A stretch of 64,000 nucleotides of DNA, from contig AP026544.2 in NCBI GenBank assembly GCA_026075535.2, positions 4,092,001-4,156,000 on the forward strand. Direction: 5' to 3'. The translations under genes and the position numbers were made by a program. This stretch comes from Tricholoma matsutake. Lineage: Eukaryota; Basidiomycota; Agaricomycetes; Agaricales; Tricholomataceae. Shown piece after piece: positions 1 to 12,540 of this stretch (positions are counted from its first letter, which is position 1; each line of letters begins with the position of its first letter). Below the pieces are notes generated by a model. That model was not told the origin of the DNA. It did not search any database and saw only the letters and a program-made list of their open reading frames with translations.

Positions 1-2846
1 TAGAGTTTGTACCGTCGAAGTCGCTCTAGGATGAGGTGCGTGATGTGACGGTGCTCTTCAACCGTGCAAGTGAAGATGAGGATGTCATCGAGATAGATGC
101 AGACAATGCCTTCGAGGATGAGGTCATGGAAGATGTCGTTCATCATGGTCTGAAAGGTGGCAGGGCTATTAGTAAGGCCAAAGAACATGACAAGCGGTTC
201 AAAAAGACCACGGTTGGTACAAAAGGCTGCCTTCCACTCATCTCCCTCCTTTATCCTCACATTATTATAGCCCCAATGGACATCGAGCTTGGTGAAGTAT
301 CGGGCTCCACGGAGCTGGTTTATGAGTTTGGAGATGAGGGGTAGTGGGTAGCAATTTTTGACCGTGATGTTGTTGAGCCTTCTGTAGTCTTGAACTGGTC
401 GAAGTGAGCCATCCTTCTTCTTGACAAAGAAAAAGGGAGAGGCCATGGGTGACTTCGATGGTCAAATACATCCAGAGGCCAGGTGCTCGTCGATGAACTG
501 GTCAAGCTGCCGTTGTTCTTCTGGAGAGAGAGGATAGACCTTGCAGGATGAAGGGGTTGCGCCGGGGGTGAGTTCGATCACGTGATCCCATGGCTTGCAT
601 GCAGGAAGAGAGTCAAATGACTCCTTGGAGAACACATCTTCAAACTCATGGAGATGAGGGAGTAAGGAGTTAGTAGAGGATTTAGCAGCATTGTTTTTGT
701 GGAAGGCCTTGGCGAGGCATTGGGATATGTTTGATGTGGCACACACCTCATGCGATGAGCGAATCGCAGTGTAGAAGATCCGATCACCCTCCTCCACTTC
801 CTCTGGGTCCTCATCATCATCATCCGAGTCTGGCATTAGATCAGGAACCTCTTCCTATTCCACTTCAGGTATAGGCAGGGGTCCAGCATGACACTTCTGA
901 GTACATCGTATTGCCGCCTTCTGTCCATGACGTTCTTGCCTGGCTTCTGTGAAACACGTCCAACAGCGGGATGGACATCGGCTCATGGTAACCTCCCCGG
1001 TATGCCAGTTGACCTCTGGGTTATGGTCTCGAAGCCATGGATATCCCAAAATCACCTTTTGCTTTCCTAATTGAGTGACAGAAAAAAGGGCACGCTCACT
1101 ATGATCTTTGTAACGGAGAACCAGGTCTGCAACCTCTCGGATGGCACCAGCTTCATTTGGGGATCCATCCACGTTATATACAGGTATCAGACGTGAGAGT
1201 GAGCGAGTATTTAGGCGATGTTGTTGTACCAGATGGGAATCAATGTAGAGACCAGTCGCACCAGAGTCCAGGAGCGCAGAGACACCGAGTATCTGTCCAG
1301 TGTCGGTCGTCTGCAGTTCGATGACTAGGTTTAAGGAATGTGCAGAGGGAGTGGATGCCACAATATACTTGCATGGTAGTTTATGTTCCCATGATTTAAT
1401 TTTGGGATGTGGAGTAGAAGGAGAGATGGGGAGAGCAGGTATGTCTTTAGCCAACTTCGAAGGGTCAGAGAGGGGAGCAGTCACAGAAATGGATTCATTC
1501 TCTGGGGATTCAACTGACAAGACTTCAAAGCGGTTATGGACAGGCAGTGAGGGCATACAATTCACTCACTGCAAATAGGAAAATCCTGCTCCTCTACAAC
1601 TTCCAACTTAATCTCCTCTGCAACTTGATCCTTCGCTTCCTCAACATCTACAAGCGCCAACAAATCTTGCAGGAGTTCATCTCGTCCCTCGGGGGTGAGC
1701 ATGCGTATATCCTGACGATGGGGACATGCTCCAGCCCTGTGTCCAGGTTCCCCACAATAGTAGCAGAGATCCAACTTACGTGTACGGCTGCGGGCTGCAT
1801 CAACATCCATTGGTACTGGGACATTGACAGCTGGTGTGGGAGTTTGATGAACAGGAATGGGGTTAGGGCAGGGGAGGCTTCAATTGAAGGTGTAGGGCAT
1901 ATGAGTGGTAGTTGGAGCACGGAATGCAGCATTAAATGCCACATTTGTGAGTCAGTTCTCATCACAGAGTGAAGCAGCTTCATACCAAGCAAGGATATCA
2001 TCGTCCGCTGGGCGCCCTTCCAACATCTGTGCAATCTGGTCCTGAATTTCTTGGTTGAGCCCCCATCGGAACTTCACCACCACTGGTAACCCACTCCCAT
2101 ATCCTGCCATGTCCACCAAATCCTTGAACTCATCGATATAGTCGTCCACGGATTGACATCCCTGGTGGTAAGCGGATGACTCAAGTTGTGTCACTGCTCA
2201 GTGGCGTTCATTGAGGGGGCAGAAGTGGTGTACGAACTCAGCTCAAAAGTCACCCCAAGTGGAGAAAGGTAGAGAACCAAGTTCTTTAGTTTGACGTAGG
2301 ATACGGTCCACATAGAGATAGGCGCGTTCAGATTTCATGTATGTGAAGGCCCAATAAATTTTTGCAGCCTCATCGACGAATTGATGTGACTGGAGACTAA
2401 TGTATAACTCACAGGAATTAAGGAATGCATGTCCCTGCACACGTGCACCATTAAATTTGGTGGGGGGGGACGGTTTGATCTGGGCACGTTCCTTAGTGGA
2501 CGCATTTGGCAAAACGTCGTTGTTGGGTGCGCTTGGAGTTGTAAAGGGGGAACTATTGGTCGTAGGGTTAGCCTGGAGGGTCCTAACGAAGTTTTCAATC
2601 GTAGATTTAAGCGAGTCGATTTGCGCGCGCATTCCAGAAACGTCGCTTTCAAGCGCATCGAAGCGTTCTGATGTGTCCATATCGCTAGGGAGCACGTTTG
2701 GCGAAAATGGCGGCGTAATAAAGGCAAGATTATCTGGAACAGTGTGTAGGGACTCTGTGGAGCTTTGGGAAGTGTCGTCCACTCTGTACCTGCCTATCTT
2801 GGGCAGCGCGTTCGCGATTTTCAGGCCTTAGGGGAGAGTTTTCTAC
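1..2846 (-). mobile_element. Ty3/Gypsy chromovirus copy B, internal region, cut by window edge
   Basis: Read on the minus strand, gag runs from about 2782 down to 1562 and pol from about 1565 down to the window edge. Gag carries a CCHC knuckle (CYYCGEPGHRAGAC) and pol the retropepsin DSGATG motif near 1270, followed by the start of reverse transcriptase. The same protein is better preserved at 25500-30517. Frames are broken: a TAG replaces a leucine codon near 855, and a CGA-to-TGA change sits near 463. An in-frame TGA at 2200-2198 in gag is shared with the two other copies. This is therefore a decayed copy whose 3' half lies outside the window. Confidence 0.9.
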
Positions 2847-3272
2847 TATAAGGGCAACCTAAGCCTCTAGCAAAGGGAAATCCAAAGTTAAAATTATACT
2901 ACATAATACAGGCATTGGGGACACACCTAGCAAAGGGAAATCCGAAGAGAAAACTCTAAGGATCCCCTTGCTGATGCCCAGTATATGTGAAGACGACAAA
3001 AATCAAATATAACCTAAAAATAGAAAAAGGCGGAGATAGGCAGATCAAGGCCGCCGAATGACATCATACCAAGGGGTATGTGTCGGAAGGGGTACTCCGC
3101 CTCTAAATATAAAAGTGTCAACATGTACAAACATGATAGCAAGGGAAAATTAGTAATAAAATCCAGAAAAATCATAGAAAATGAAGAATAGAAGGAAATG
3201 AGGTGGGGAAAAATATAGGACGAACATAAAAAATAGAAAAAACACACAGGGCACCCCCCTAGTCCCCTTACA
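2847..3272 (-). repeat. 5' LTR of chromovirus copy B (426 bp)
   Basis: In element orientation it starts TGTAAGGGGACT and ends CCCTTATA, the same ends and the same 426-bp length as the LTRs at 4322-4747 and 30529-30954. It abuts gag sequence of copy A at 3273, so B appears to have inserted into A. Each LTR of this family contains two direct copies of a motif beginning cttcggatttccctttgct. Confidence 0.92.
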
Positions 3273-4321
3273 GCATCAACATCCATTGGTACTGGGACAT
3301 TGATGGCTGGTGTGGGAGTTTGATGAACAGGAATGGGGTTAAGGCGAGGAAGGGTTTGATTGAAGGTGTAGGGCACATGAGTGGTAATTGGAGCATGGAA
3401 TGCAGTGTTAAACGCTGCATTTGTGAGTTGGTTCTTGTCACAGAGTGAAGCAGCTTCATACCAAGCATAGATATCATCATCTGCTGGGCGCCCTTCCAAC
3501 ATCTGTGCAATCTGGTCCTGAATTTCTCAGTTGAGGCCCCATCAGAACTTCACCACCACTGGTAGCCCACTCCCATATCCTGCCATGTCCACCAAATCCT
3601 TAAACTCATCGATATAATCATCCATGGATCGACGCGCCTGGTGGTAAGAGGATGACTCAAGTTGTGTCACTGCTCAGTGGCACTTGTTGAGGGGACAAAA
3701 GTGGCATACAAACTCGGCTCAAAAGTCACCCCAAGTGGAGAAAGGTAGAGAACTGAGTTCTTTAGTTTGATGCAGAATACAGTCCACATAGAGATAGGCA
3801 TGTTCAGATTTCATGTATGTGAAGGCCCAATAAATTTTTGCAGCCTCATCGACAAATTGATGCAACTGGAGACTGATGTATAACTCACAGGAATTAAGGA
3901 AGGCATGTCCCTGTGCACATGCGCCATCAAATTCAGTGGGGGGGGACGGTTTGATCTGGGCGTGCTCTTTAGTGGGCACGTTTGGCGGTATGTCATTGTT
4001 GGGTGCACTTGGAGTCGCAATGGGGGGAATATTAATCATAGGGTTAGTCTGGAGGGTCCTGACAAAGTTTTCGATCATAGATTTAAGCAAATCGATTTGC
4101 ACACATATTCTGGAAATGTCACTTTCAAGCGCATTGAGGCACTCTGATGTGTCCATGTTGCTAGGGGGTGCGTTTGGTGAAAATGGCAGCGCAGTAAAGG
4201 TGAGACTGTCTGGAACGGTGTGTAGGGAGTCTGTGGAGCTTTGGGAAGCATCGTCCACTCTGTACCTGCCTATCTTGGGCAGTGCGTTTGCGATTTCAGG
4301 CCTTAGGGGAGAGTTTTCTAC
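3273..4321 (-). pseudogene. Chromovirus copy A, leader and 5' part of gag
   Basis: The minus strand encodes the N-terminal gag from about 4250 down to 3273. It stops exactly where LTR B begins, within the codons for MDVDA that precede the CCHC knuckle in the other copies. It shares with them the TGA at 3676-3674. Compared with the copy at 25500, many CpG sites have become TpG or CpA (for example Arg to His or Cys changes), as expected of an old silenced copy. The rest of copy A should lie beyond the left window edge if B is a nested insertion. Confidence 0.85.
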
Positions 4322-4747
4322 TATAAGGGCAACCTCAGCCTCTAGCAAAGGGAAATCCAAAGTTAAAATTATACTACATAGTACAGGGATTGGGGACACA
4401 CCTAGCAAAGGGAAATCCGAAGAGAAAACTCTAAGGATCCCTTTGCCGATGCCCAGTATATGTGAAGATGACAAAAATCAAATAATAACCTAAAAATAGA
4501 AAAGGTGGAGATAGGCAGATCAAGGCCACCGAATGACATCATACCAAGGGGTAGGTGTCGGAAGGGGTGCTCCACCTCTAAATATAAAACTGTCAACATG
4601 CACAAACATGATAGAAAGGGAAAATTAGTAATAAAATCCGGAAAAATCATAGAAAATGAAGAATAGAAGGAAATGAAATGAGGGAAAATATAGAACAAAT
4701 GTAAAAAATAGGAGAAACACACAGGGTACCCCCTTAGTCCCCTTACA
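4322..4747 (-). repeat. 5' LTR of chromovirus copy A (426 bp)
   Basis: Begins TGTAAGG at 4747 and ends CCCTTATA at 4322 on the minus strand. Its length equals that of LTR B and of the 3' LTR at 30529. The flanking bases at 4748-4752 are aacat; the partner target duplication would be outside the window. Confidence 0.9.
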
Positions 4748-4832
4748 AACATGGTGCACTTTTCCTAAATTCCCAGGGCTGCAGGGAGGGCTGATCCCCA
4801 TTTTTTCCACTAAAAGGAGCTTTATGGTGTAG

Positions 4833-5144
4833 CAACAGGGTGGTGGCAAGCTCAAGGTTACTCAAAGACAGTTGGCACTCACAGTGGGGTACAGTTTCAC
4901 CGATTACAAGGCTCAAGGGCAGATGTTGGAGCATGTCATTGTTGATCTTGCAAAGCCTCCAAGGGGGAGCATCAGCCCTTTTGGTGCCTATGTTGCTCTA
5001 TCCTGTAGTAGGGGCAGAGAGACAATCAGGTTGTTGCAAGATTTTGACAACACACTGTTGACAACACACCCCTCAGAGATGTTGTATGCAGAGGACCAAA
5101 GATTGCAAGGGCTGGTGGCCAAAACAGAGAACTGGCAGATTTAG
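4833..5144 (+). pseudogene. Pif1-like helicase C-terminal fragment
   Basis: One open frame of about 103 codons follows a TAG at 4830-4832. It contains TDYKAQGQ, VIVDLAKPP, FGAYVALSCSRGRE and LLQDFDN, which I recognise as the end of the Pif1/RRM3-like helicases abundant in agaricomycete genomes and often associated with Helitron-like elements. Motif VI normally reads SRSRG; here it is SCSRG, an Arg-to-Cys change explained by CGT to TGT. No N-terminal helicase motifs are found upstream, because LTR A begins 86 bp away. It is a dead fragment; whether it derives from a Helitron or a captured host helicase cannot be told. Confidence 0.75.
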
Positions 5145-6031
5145 GAACTGATAATGCCAGGAGAAAGAAATGGCTGTACCAATGTTGTACATCAATGGCC
5201 AGGGATTGTTCATTCATCGCAATGGGAATTGACTCATAAGCCTAGAAAAGAAGGTGCTGTCCATTGCATACAAATACAAGTCAGTTTGAGTCTTACTGTT
5301 CACTGTCACTTGCTTCACATGTAAATCCTGTCTCAACTTGGTCTGCAGTAAGGCAACATGACCAGCCGTAAGTGTATAATATGTTTAAATGCCAACACAC
5401 CTCTGCTTCAGTGAGTGCTCTTAGTTCTCTACCATCCACTGCCCTCCCAACCATGCCCTTGGTTGCTGTCCAATGCCTTATACATGGCAATGTCAATGGG
5501 CAGCTCAGGACACAAGAGGAGGGGCTGGGGAGCCTGCTGGAGCACTGTTGGTTGGTCTGGGAGTGACTGCCATCATTTATGAGCAGCTGGAGGAGGGAGC
5601 CAGTGCTGGGAAACCAGTTGCGGGGTGGTTGTCGTCATTGACAATGTTTGCATTGTTGATGGGGCTGATGGGGCCATTGCTAGGGATAATGTGGCCAGTG
5701 ATGGTGGTGCGTTATTAAAAACCTAACATGATATAAAACTGTCAGTACAGTCAGATGTGAGGGGCTTGGTCCAACCGCTAAGGGGAGGAGCATCCCAAAC
5801 CCATCCAGGCAGGGGCCCAAAGCAGCCAGAAAGAAATGTGCCTCAATATATACTAGTAAGCAACTCACTGTCACAAAAATCAACATAATGCAATGTGCAT
5901 GTGACCCACAGTAACAGCCTAGGTCTTCATGCTCATGGCCTAGCATCACAAGGCTCAATCTCAATAAAACCCTACACCAGCATTAATTCCCTCCCCAGGT
6001 GCTGTTTAGACATCACCAAGGTAAGTGTACA
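5145..6031. other. No recognisable gene
   Basis: Between the helicase fragment and the copia LTR. Only short shadow frames are present, with no splice pattern, RNA gene or terminal repeat that I can support. The last five bases (6027-6031, gtaca) are the left target-site duplication of the copia element. Confidence 0.6.
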
Positions 6032-6366
6032 TGTTGAGATCTACACTGTGAATGCGCCCTTTGATGTGTCATGCTAATTATAGCACACAAAATGATGTGT
6101 ATTTCCCCTTGTCTGTATTCCTTTCTAATAGTCTCTTTATCATATTTTCCATTGTTATACTCATGGTATATATATTTAACTAGATAGACATAGAGACCTC
6201 AGTCTGTTATATACAGACTGAGGTGAGTAGATTTGCTAGTGCTCACTTTGATCAGATCACTTACTGTACTATTTATAGCTTATTTGTGTATTATCTAGGT
6301 ACGAATATATAGTCCATTATACACAGACTAAGCTTATTCATGTATTATCTAGGTTGGATTTCTATA
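6032..6366 (+). repeat. 5' LTR of copia element 1 (335 bp)
   Basis: Starts TGTTGAGATC and ends GATTTCTATA. It contains a near-palindrome, cagtctgttatatacagactg-like, around 6204-6222 that could form a hairpin. Its partner is 19869-20203, of identical length. Confidence 0.92.
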
Positions 6367-6377
6367 GGTTATGGGCC
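6367..6377 (+). promoter_or_regulatory. Primer-binding site, copia element 1
   Basis: GGTTATGGGCC directly abuts the LTR. It matches the complement of the initiator-methionine tRNA anticodon region, the half-tRNA priming site known from Drosophila copia. The same word occurs at 12292 in copia element 2. Confidence 0.7.
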
Positions 6378-6581
6378 ACTTCTGTCACACATAGTGACAA
6401 TAGATATCTTGCCTAGCCACTTGACTGCTCTGTGCCTTGTCACGTGTTTCTTTGATCAAATTGTTCGATCAATATCTTATCAGCATGTGTCGCACATGTT
6501 AGATCCCTTTGTCTCCTGCTCAAGTCAAATCTCCCTCTCCCCTACCATCTCGTCTTTGTCTTTTATTTTTTGCTTGCCAGA

Positions 6582-7673
6582 ATGACTGCACCCACCAAAC
6601 CTCACCCCCCATCCATTTCCCTTATATGGCTTTCCACTCAATGCTCCAGGGACAAGCTTGATAAACTTAAATCCAACTACAAAGAATGGAAGGAGGATAT
6701 CAGCATCACTTTGTCCCTCAATGGACTTTTTGAATATGTCACTGGTGAAGTACCAGAGCCTGCCTCTAACAAACCCTGTGCTCTATCTAATTGGAAGGCT
6801 AATTCCCACCTTGCATACACTTTCATTGCCTCTGGGGTAGTGTCATCTGAACACTCTTTCTTAGATTCTTTGAAATCTGTGAAAACAAACTGGGAGATCC
6901 TGTGGAACCATCATCAGAAGGAAGGACCAGTTAGGCAAGTCACTTTATTACAGCAAGCACTTGCTATCCAGTGCACACCAAATACACCTCTCCCTGAAAT
7001 GGCTGAATGGATCTGCACACTTATTGAGTGTGCATTTGCTATGGGAGATATTACCTCTGACCTCTTATGCTGTATTGCACTTTTGAATTCCCTCAGTTCA
7101 CATTTTCCTCATGTGCATTCCATTATTTCCTGCGACATTGCTGCATCTACACTGTCTGCACCATACACATCCAAGAATATTCATTTCTTTTTGGAAAATG
7201 AACAGTCTCTCCAGGACAATGACCGATGTACCAATACACCCCCTTCCCTTGCTCTAGCTGCGACCTCCAAACTGGTCAGGCCTCCCGGGACTATGATCTG
7301 CAGCAACTGTAAATGCCCCTGGCAGACTAAAGAGTATTGTATCTCAAAAGGTGGTGGTATGGAAGGAAGGACAATTGAGGAATCAAAAGCTGCAAGGAAG
7401 CAGGTGTACGACAAATGGACGTCCAATACTGGAGCTCCCAAGTCTACCACAAAGGTCCCCATTACCATGAAGGACAACCCCAGTCATGCATTCACTGTCA
7501 TGATTGATTCTGCTGCTTTGAACATGGCTGAGATAATTCCGGGAGAATTTGCTGGCCTAGCTAGTGACCCCCTTCCTCACATGACTATTGAGGAAGTTGA
7601 GTATGAAGGTTGGTTTGCAACCAAGGAGGAGTTTGTACCTTGGTCAATTGGACTGATAATTCTGTACCAGTAA
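6582..7673 (+). pseudogene. Copia element 1 gag
   Basis: An open frame of 363 codons from ATG 6582 with a copia-type gag region (YKEWKEDISITL, then a helical domain). The zinc knuckle reads CSNCKCPWQTKEYC (about residues 243-256). The Gly-His of the CCHC motif is lost, so nucleic-acid binding is probably abolished. Gag runs out of frame at 7673, where protease sequence continues in another frame from about 7610. It is a relic despite the long open frame. Confidence 0.8.
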
Positions 7674-10172
7674 CCGTGGACACTTTTACAGTTGCCCCAC
7701 TCAACCAAGCCCAATGCATCTCCATCCACGATCACCCATTTTATGTTGACACTGGAGCCACCATCCATATTTCTCCCAATCAATCAGATTTCATCACACT
7801 TCATGCTATTACCCCACAATCAGTTTGAGGTGTCAGGGGTTTTTCTATCTGTGCAATTGGCATGGGAGATATCAAACTCCACATTGCCTGAGGCGGATCA
7901 ATCATTTTATGTGATGCACTCTATGTTCCAAATGCAGTGGTGCACTTGATCTCAGTTAGCTCACTTACAAAGGATTTGAAAGCTGTAGTGCATTTTGATG
8001 AATCGTCATGCTGGATCACAAACTTAATAAGTCCACTGGTGCCCACATAGCCCAAGGTGTCCTGTCACCCAACAAGAAACTTTATTCTCTCTTACTACAC
8101 TCCACCTCTGCTGAACATGTCTTTGCTGTCCACTCAGCCCCTAACATTATCACCTGGCATCGTCATCTAGGGCATGCAAACTATCAAGCTTTGCAAGACA
8201 TGGCCCAAAAAGGGATGATTGCTGGTATGCCTGCACAATCCTCCTTTAAACCTCCTAAATGTGAATCTTGCATCCTTGGAAAACAGACCTGCTCACCTGT
8301 TCCTAAGAAGTGTGCAGAGGGGGAAGGACATAGGGCTATGCAAAAATTGGAAAAAGTTTGGGTAGATCTTTCAGGACCGCATGATGTAAAGTCACGTTCC
8401 AGGAATTCATACATCATGAATATCGTGGATGATTATACCTCACACCCATGGTCCATACCACTTAAGCATAAGGATGATGCATTTCCTGAACTCAAGGCAT
8501 GGGAGCTAGCATGAGAAAAGGAGACTGGCCTGCAAGTGGAGACATACATCACAGACAATGGCAAACTCAGGTCACACGAAGTCAAAGCCTGGCTAAAGGT
8601 GAGAGGAACTGATCATAAATTCACTGCACCTTATACCTCTGACCTCAGCTCACATTGGTCATTTTGAATGTATGCACAGGATGCTGATGTGGAAGGCGCA
8701 CACCATGCACATTTATGCCAACTTACTGCCTTATCTTTGGGACAAACTTTACTTAATGGCTTCTCTCCTGCATGCCAAGACTACAACAAGTTCACTAAAA
8801 GGCTCTACCCCTTGGGAGAAATGGCATGGATGGCAACCTGATTACTCTTACATGAGGGAGATTGGCTGTAAAGCGTACATTTTTATCCAGAACAGAAACA
8901 ACCCAAAAATTTACGAACGTTCAATCGAATGTGTACTCATCGGCTATGAGCTCAAATCAAAAGTGTATTGCTGTTATGATCGGAAAACTGGCACTCCTCC
9001 ATTGACTTTCATCCCTGTCAACATCCATGATGATGACATCACTGTACCCAACACAGGACCTGTTGATGACTTACCCATAGATGAGCCTGTTGCAACAGAC
9101 ACTCCTGAGCCAGGAGCCTCAGAACCACGCAGATCCACCAGAGTGCCAATTCCTACTGATAAACATCCAAATGGAGGCCCAGCCACTACTAGACTAGGTT
9201 GAGCTATCCATAGTTTACAAGAATCTGCAGAGCATATAAAGGAGCAACATATGGAATGGAAGCGAATCTTGGAAGGGCTCCATGACATCATCATGCCTAC
9301 ACCTGTCAATCATGATCAAGCTGATCAGCAATTGATTGAAGACCCTATACTTGGCAATCAGGCACATCAATTACACACATTGATTTCGGAGATGTCTGAT
9401 ATAGATCCCAGATCACTACAATTCAAAGATGACCTACATACCTGGGAGGAAGCCCAGGACTTGGCAGACTCTGAGTGTTGGGAGGCTACCACAAGGAACT
9501 CAAGTCCTTAAAAGACATGCAAGTCTACAAATTAGTTCCAAGAGCCAATGTACCACAGGGGCACTGCATACGTAAGGGTCGCCCAGTCTTCCACATCAAA
9601 TGAAATGAGGATGGCACTCCAGTGCATTGGAAGGTACACCTTGTTTTCAAAGGGTTCAAACAGATTTATGGCAAAGATTACACAAAAACTACCTCACCTA
9701 CTGCATGCATGGAATCTTGGCAGATTCTCCTGCACATTGCTGCCTCGCTTGGCTGGGACACAGAACAAATTGATGTCAAAACCACATTTCTCTATGGACT
9801 CTTACTGGCTGATGAGGTTCAGTATATGGAACAACTGACTGGTTTTGTAGAAGTTGGGAAAGAAGATTGGGTATGGGAGTTACAGCAAGGACTTTATGGT
9901 ATGAAACAGAGTGGACACATCTGGAATCAAACACTGAATGCACAGATGATTTCTTGGGGTTTTATGAGACTCTCATGCGAATCATGCATCTACTATCATA
10001 AGGCTAACACTGGAACTATTGTAGCAGTGGTCCATGTTGATGACTACCTGTCCATTGCTAGTTGGAAAGAAGAGAATGAATGGTTCAAAGACCAAATGTG
10101 AAACATCTGGACAATTTCAAATCTGGGAACAGCACGGTTCATCATTGGTATTGCAATCACTTGGGACAGGAT
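7610..10172 (+). pseudogene. Copia element 1 pol: protease, integrase and RT fragments
   Basis: Segments in several frames give protease (FYVDTGATIHISP, near 7740), the integrase zinc region (TWHRHLGHANY ... CESCILGK, 8150-8285), part of the integrase core (KVWVDLSGPHD, 8357), RT (LVFKGFKQIYGKDYTKT, DVKTTFLYG, 9622-9900) and the catalytic VHVDDYL near 10037. Stops and frame changes separate them (7828, 8514, 9202, 9511 and 10101). The frame is cut at 10172 inside the RT-RNase H connection by the hAT-like element and resumes at 19035. Confidence 0.85.
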
Positions 10173-11104
10173 TAGTGTTTAAAGGTCCAGTCCATAGGAC
10201 CAGAAAAAAAACTGAAACCAAACTGAATGCAACCAAAAGCAACCAGACCATCGGTTGCAGTTGCCCCATTTTGAGGTCAGTTGGGTTGCCAGTTGCCTCA
10301 ACTTAAGGAATATTTGAAAACCATGCAAAGACCGGTTGCAATCGGTTGCAATCGGTCTTGTCACAGTATATATAAAGTACAATATATATACTAAAACATA
10401 CATGTATACTAATAAAATATAAGTAATAATTATAACTATTTATACTATTATACTTTGTGTTTACATGAAGAAGGAGAAGCCTGGGGGAAAATGCAGTCAT
10501 TTGGTGGGTGCTTATATACCCTGTGGCTGCACACAGACCATGTGGTCACATTTGTGCTTGAAAAAACAAAAGTGGCACCATTTGCCAGTTGACTCCCATG
10601 ACAACAAACAAGTCCCATGTGCACAACACCCACCATCAATGTTCGCCCACCACCCCCCAAAACATTGCCAATGAACAAATACAAAGGAGGCAACCCAAAT
10701 GACGAACTAGCATCGTTTGGGCCCTATGGTACATTTGTTTATAGTTTTTTTCTTTCTTTACTTCCTAACTAACTAATCAAATCATTTTTCTTCGTTATTA
10801 GGTTCTTGCCATTTGATTACAATGTCGCCCACTCACACCCAAGCCCTATGCTACCGCTGCGAGCTGCTGCTCTCAGGGTGGCAATGGGCATGTTTCTGGA
10901 CCACCACGACGACCACAGCTGACGCCTAGCACCCACCCTACACCGCCGCTGCAAGCCTCTGCTCGCAGGGCAGCAACGGGTCCCAATTCTGGACTACAAC
11001 AACGCAACAACGGCAGCCGACCACGTCAGCACAGAATGACAATACAAACAGGGGGGATGACACACAGCAAGACGACGAGGGATGAACGGGAGGAGAGTGG
11101 ACGA

Positions 11105-11334
11105 CAACGTGATCTGGGGAACAACAGACGACAACGCAAACAAATGACAAATGACAATGCAAACGACAGATGGCAACGCAAACAGGGGAACAATAGACGA
11201 CGCAAACAGGGGAACAATGGACGACAAATGCGGGAACGACGGATGATGCAAACACAGGAACGACGGATGACGCAAATGCAGGAACGACGGATGATGCAAA
11301 CGCAGGAACGACGGACGACGCGAAGGGGGGAACA
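11105..11334. repeat. 24-bp tandem repeat in hAT-like element 1
   Basis: Units of the type ggaacgacggatgatgcaaa recur about every 24 bp, with the last four nearly identical and the earlier ones (gggaacaatagacgac...) more diverged. The period is a multiple of three, so long artificial frames appear on both strands. Confidence 0.8.
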
Positions 11335-11986
11335 AATTGCGGGGGACGACTTATGAGCAGCGGCGCCCACCCTCGCTACCAACGCGAGATGGTGGGACCT
11401 TTTTTTTCTTTGTTATTCTCATTTGCTCTTGCCATTAACAGACCCCTACCCCCCCTCCTCTGCCTCCTGTAGGTGAGGGAGGGGTTTTTCTGTCACATTT
11501 CATTTTTTTTACTTTCCTAGCATCACACCGCTGCGAGCAACTGCTCGCAGGGTGTAAATGTAATTACATTTATTTAGTATATAATAGAGTTTAGTTAAAA
11601 TCGAAAAATAGTAGTAAAGACCGGTCAAAACTGGTCTTTTGGGGCCGAATAGGACTAGTGTATATCACGGGTACGGTGATCCCCGCGGTGATCACGTGGC
11701 TGGTTGTACAGGTACAGGTACGGTGTCTGAAAATAGAACACCGTGCTATACCGCAACCCGTCTGACGGTATCACAGGTATAGATGATGTCTGAGTATCCG
11801 CTACTAGTTCTTGCTTTTTGCTATGTAGGATACTTGATCAAGTGAGATTTCACAGCACATGCACTATAGACCCATACTCAATGATCCATGCTAAACCAAT
11901 GCCAAACAGTGCCTACCTAACTTCAAGATGAACTTGAATTCTGCTTTGGCTCTTATCATCTTACACTTGATTCTAATCTATTTGTA

Positions 11987-12291
11987 TGTTGAAATTAATC
12001 CCTGATGCATGCTGTATACATGAGGCAATACATGCAGCATACACATGTATACATGAGGCGATACATGCAGCATACACATGTTACTGCGCTTACTGTGCAT
12101 ACATGCGGTAAACACATTCCCGAGTCATGTGACATCCTTAATATTATGTATATAAGGAGAACCTGTACCGTAGTAGGAATACAGTGTTCTTACCTCTGCT
12201 AACCCTAGCTGTAAGTCTAACTAAACCCCAGGTAGGTTGTAAGGAACGTGTTGTCTCTTCCCCTGTGCAGCGTATATAGTCTGCTCCAACA
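11987..12291 (+). repeat. 5' LTR of copia element 2
   Basis: Starts TGTTGAAATT and ends CTCCAACA, with imperfect inverted ends TGTTG/CAACA. It contains repeated catgcagcatacacatg words and a TATA-like tatataagg near 12150, a plausible promoter of the element. Confidence 0.95.
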
Positions 12292-12303
12292 GGTTATGGG
12301 CCC
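12292..12303 (+). promoter_or_regulatory. Primer-binding site, copia element 2
   Basis: GGTTATGGGCCC follows the LTR directly and matches the complement of the initiator tRNA-Met anticodon stem-loop. This suggests priming by an internal tRNA fragment, as known for Drosophila copia. Confidence 0.72.
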
Positions 12304-12540
12304 TGCTGGGCACGTCGCGAACGCGCTTTAATTAGCTGCGAACGACGTTGACTTCATTGTCTCCAAATTATAACCTTGCGCTCTTCGTGAGCTGCATTGC
12401 GCTCCCTGCGAGCTGCATATAAAACCTAGGTTGACTAGGGTTAACCACTCTGAAGGAGTGTTTTCTCCTGAGAACGTTAAACGTGTTTTATTGAGTAAAA
12501 AGACTGATTGAGCGCTTTTAACAGCTGCCACCACAGAATC

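Noticed and set aside
10938..11382. Cys/Ser/His-rich frames over the 24-bp tandem repeats
   Set aside because: Low-complexity translation of a minisatellite inside a transposon.
12005..12202. 65-codon frame in the copia 2 LTRs
   Set aside because: Present only because the LTR contains short repeats; identical in both LTRs and without protein features.
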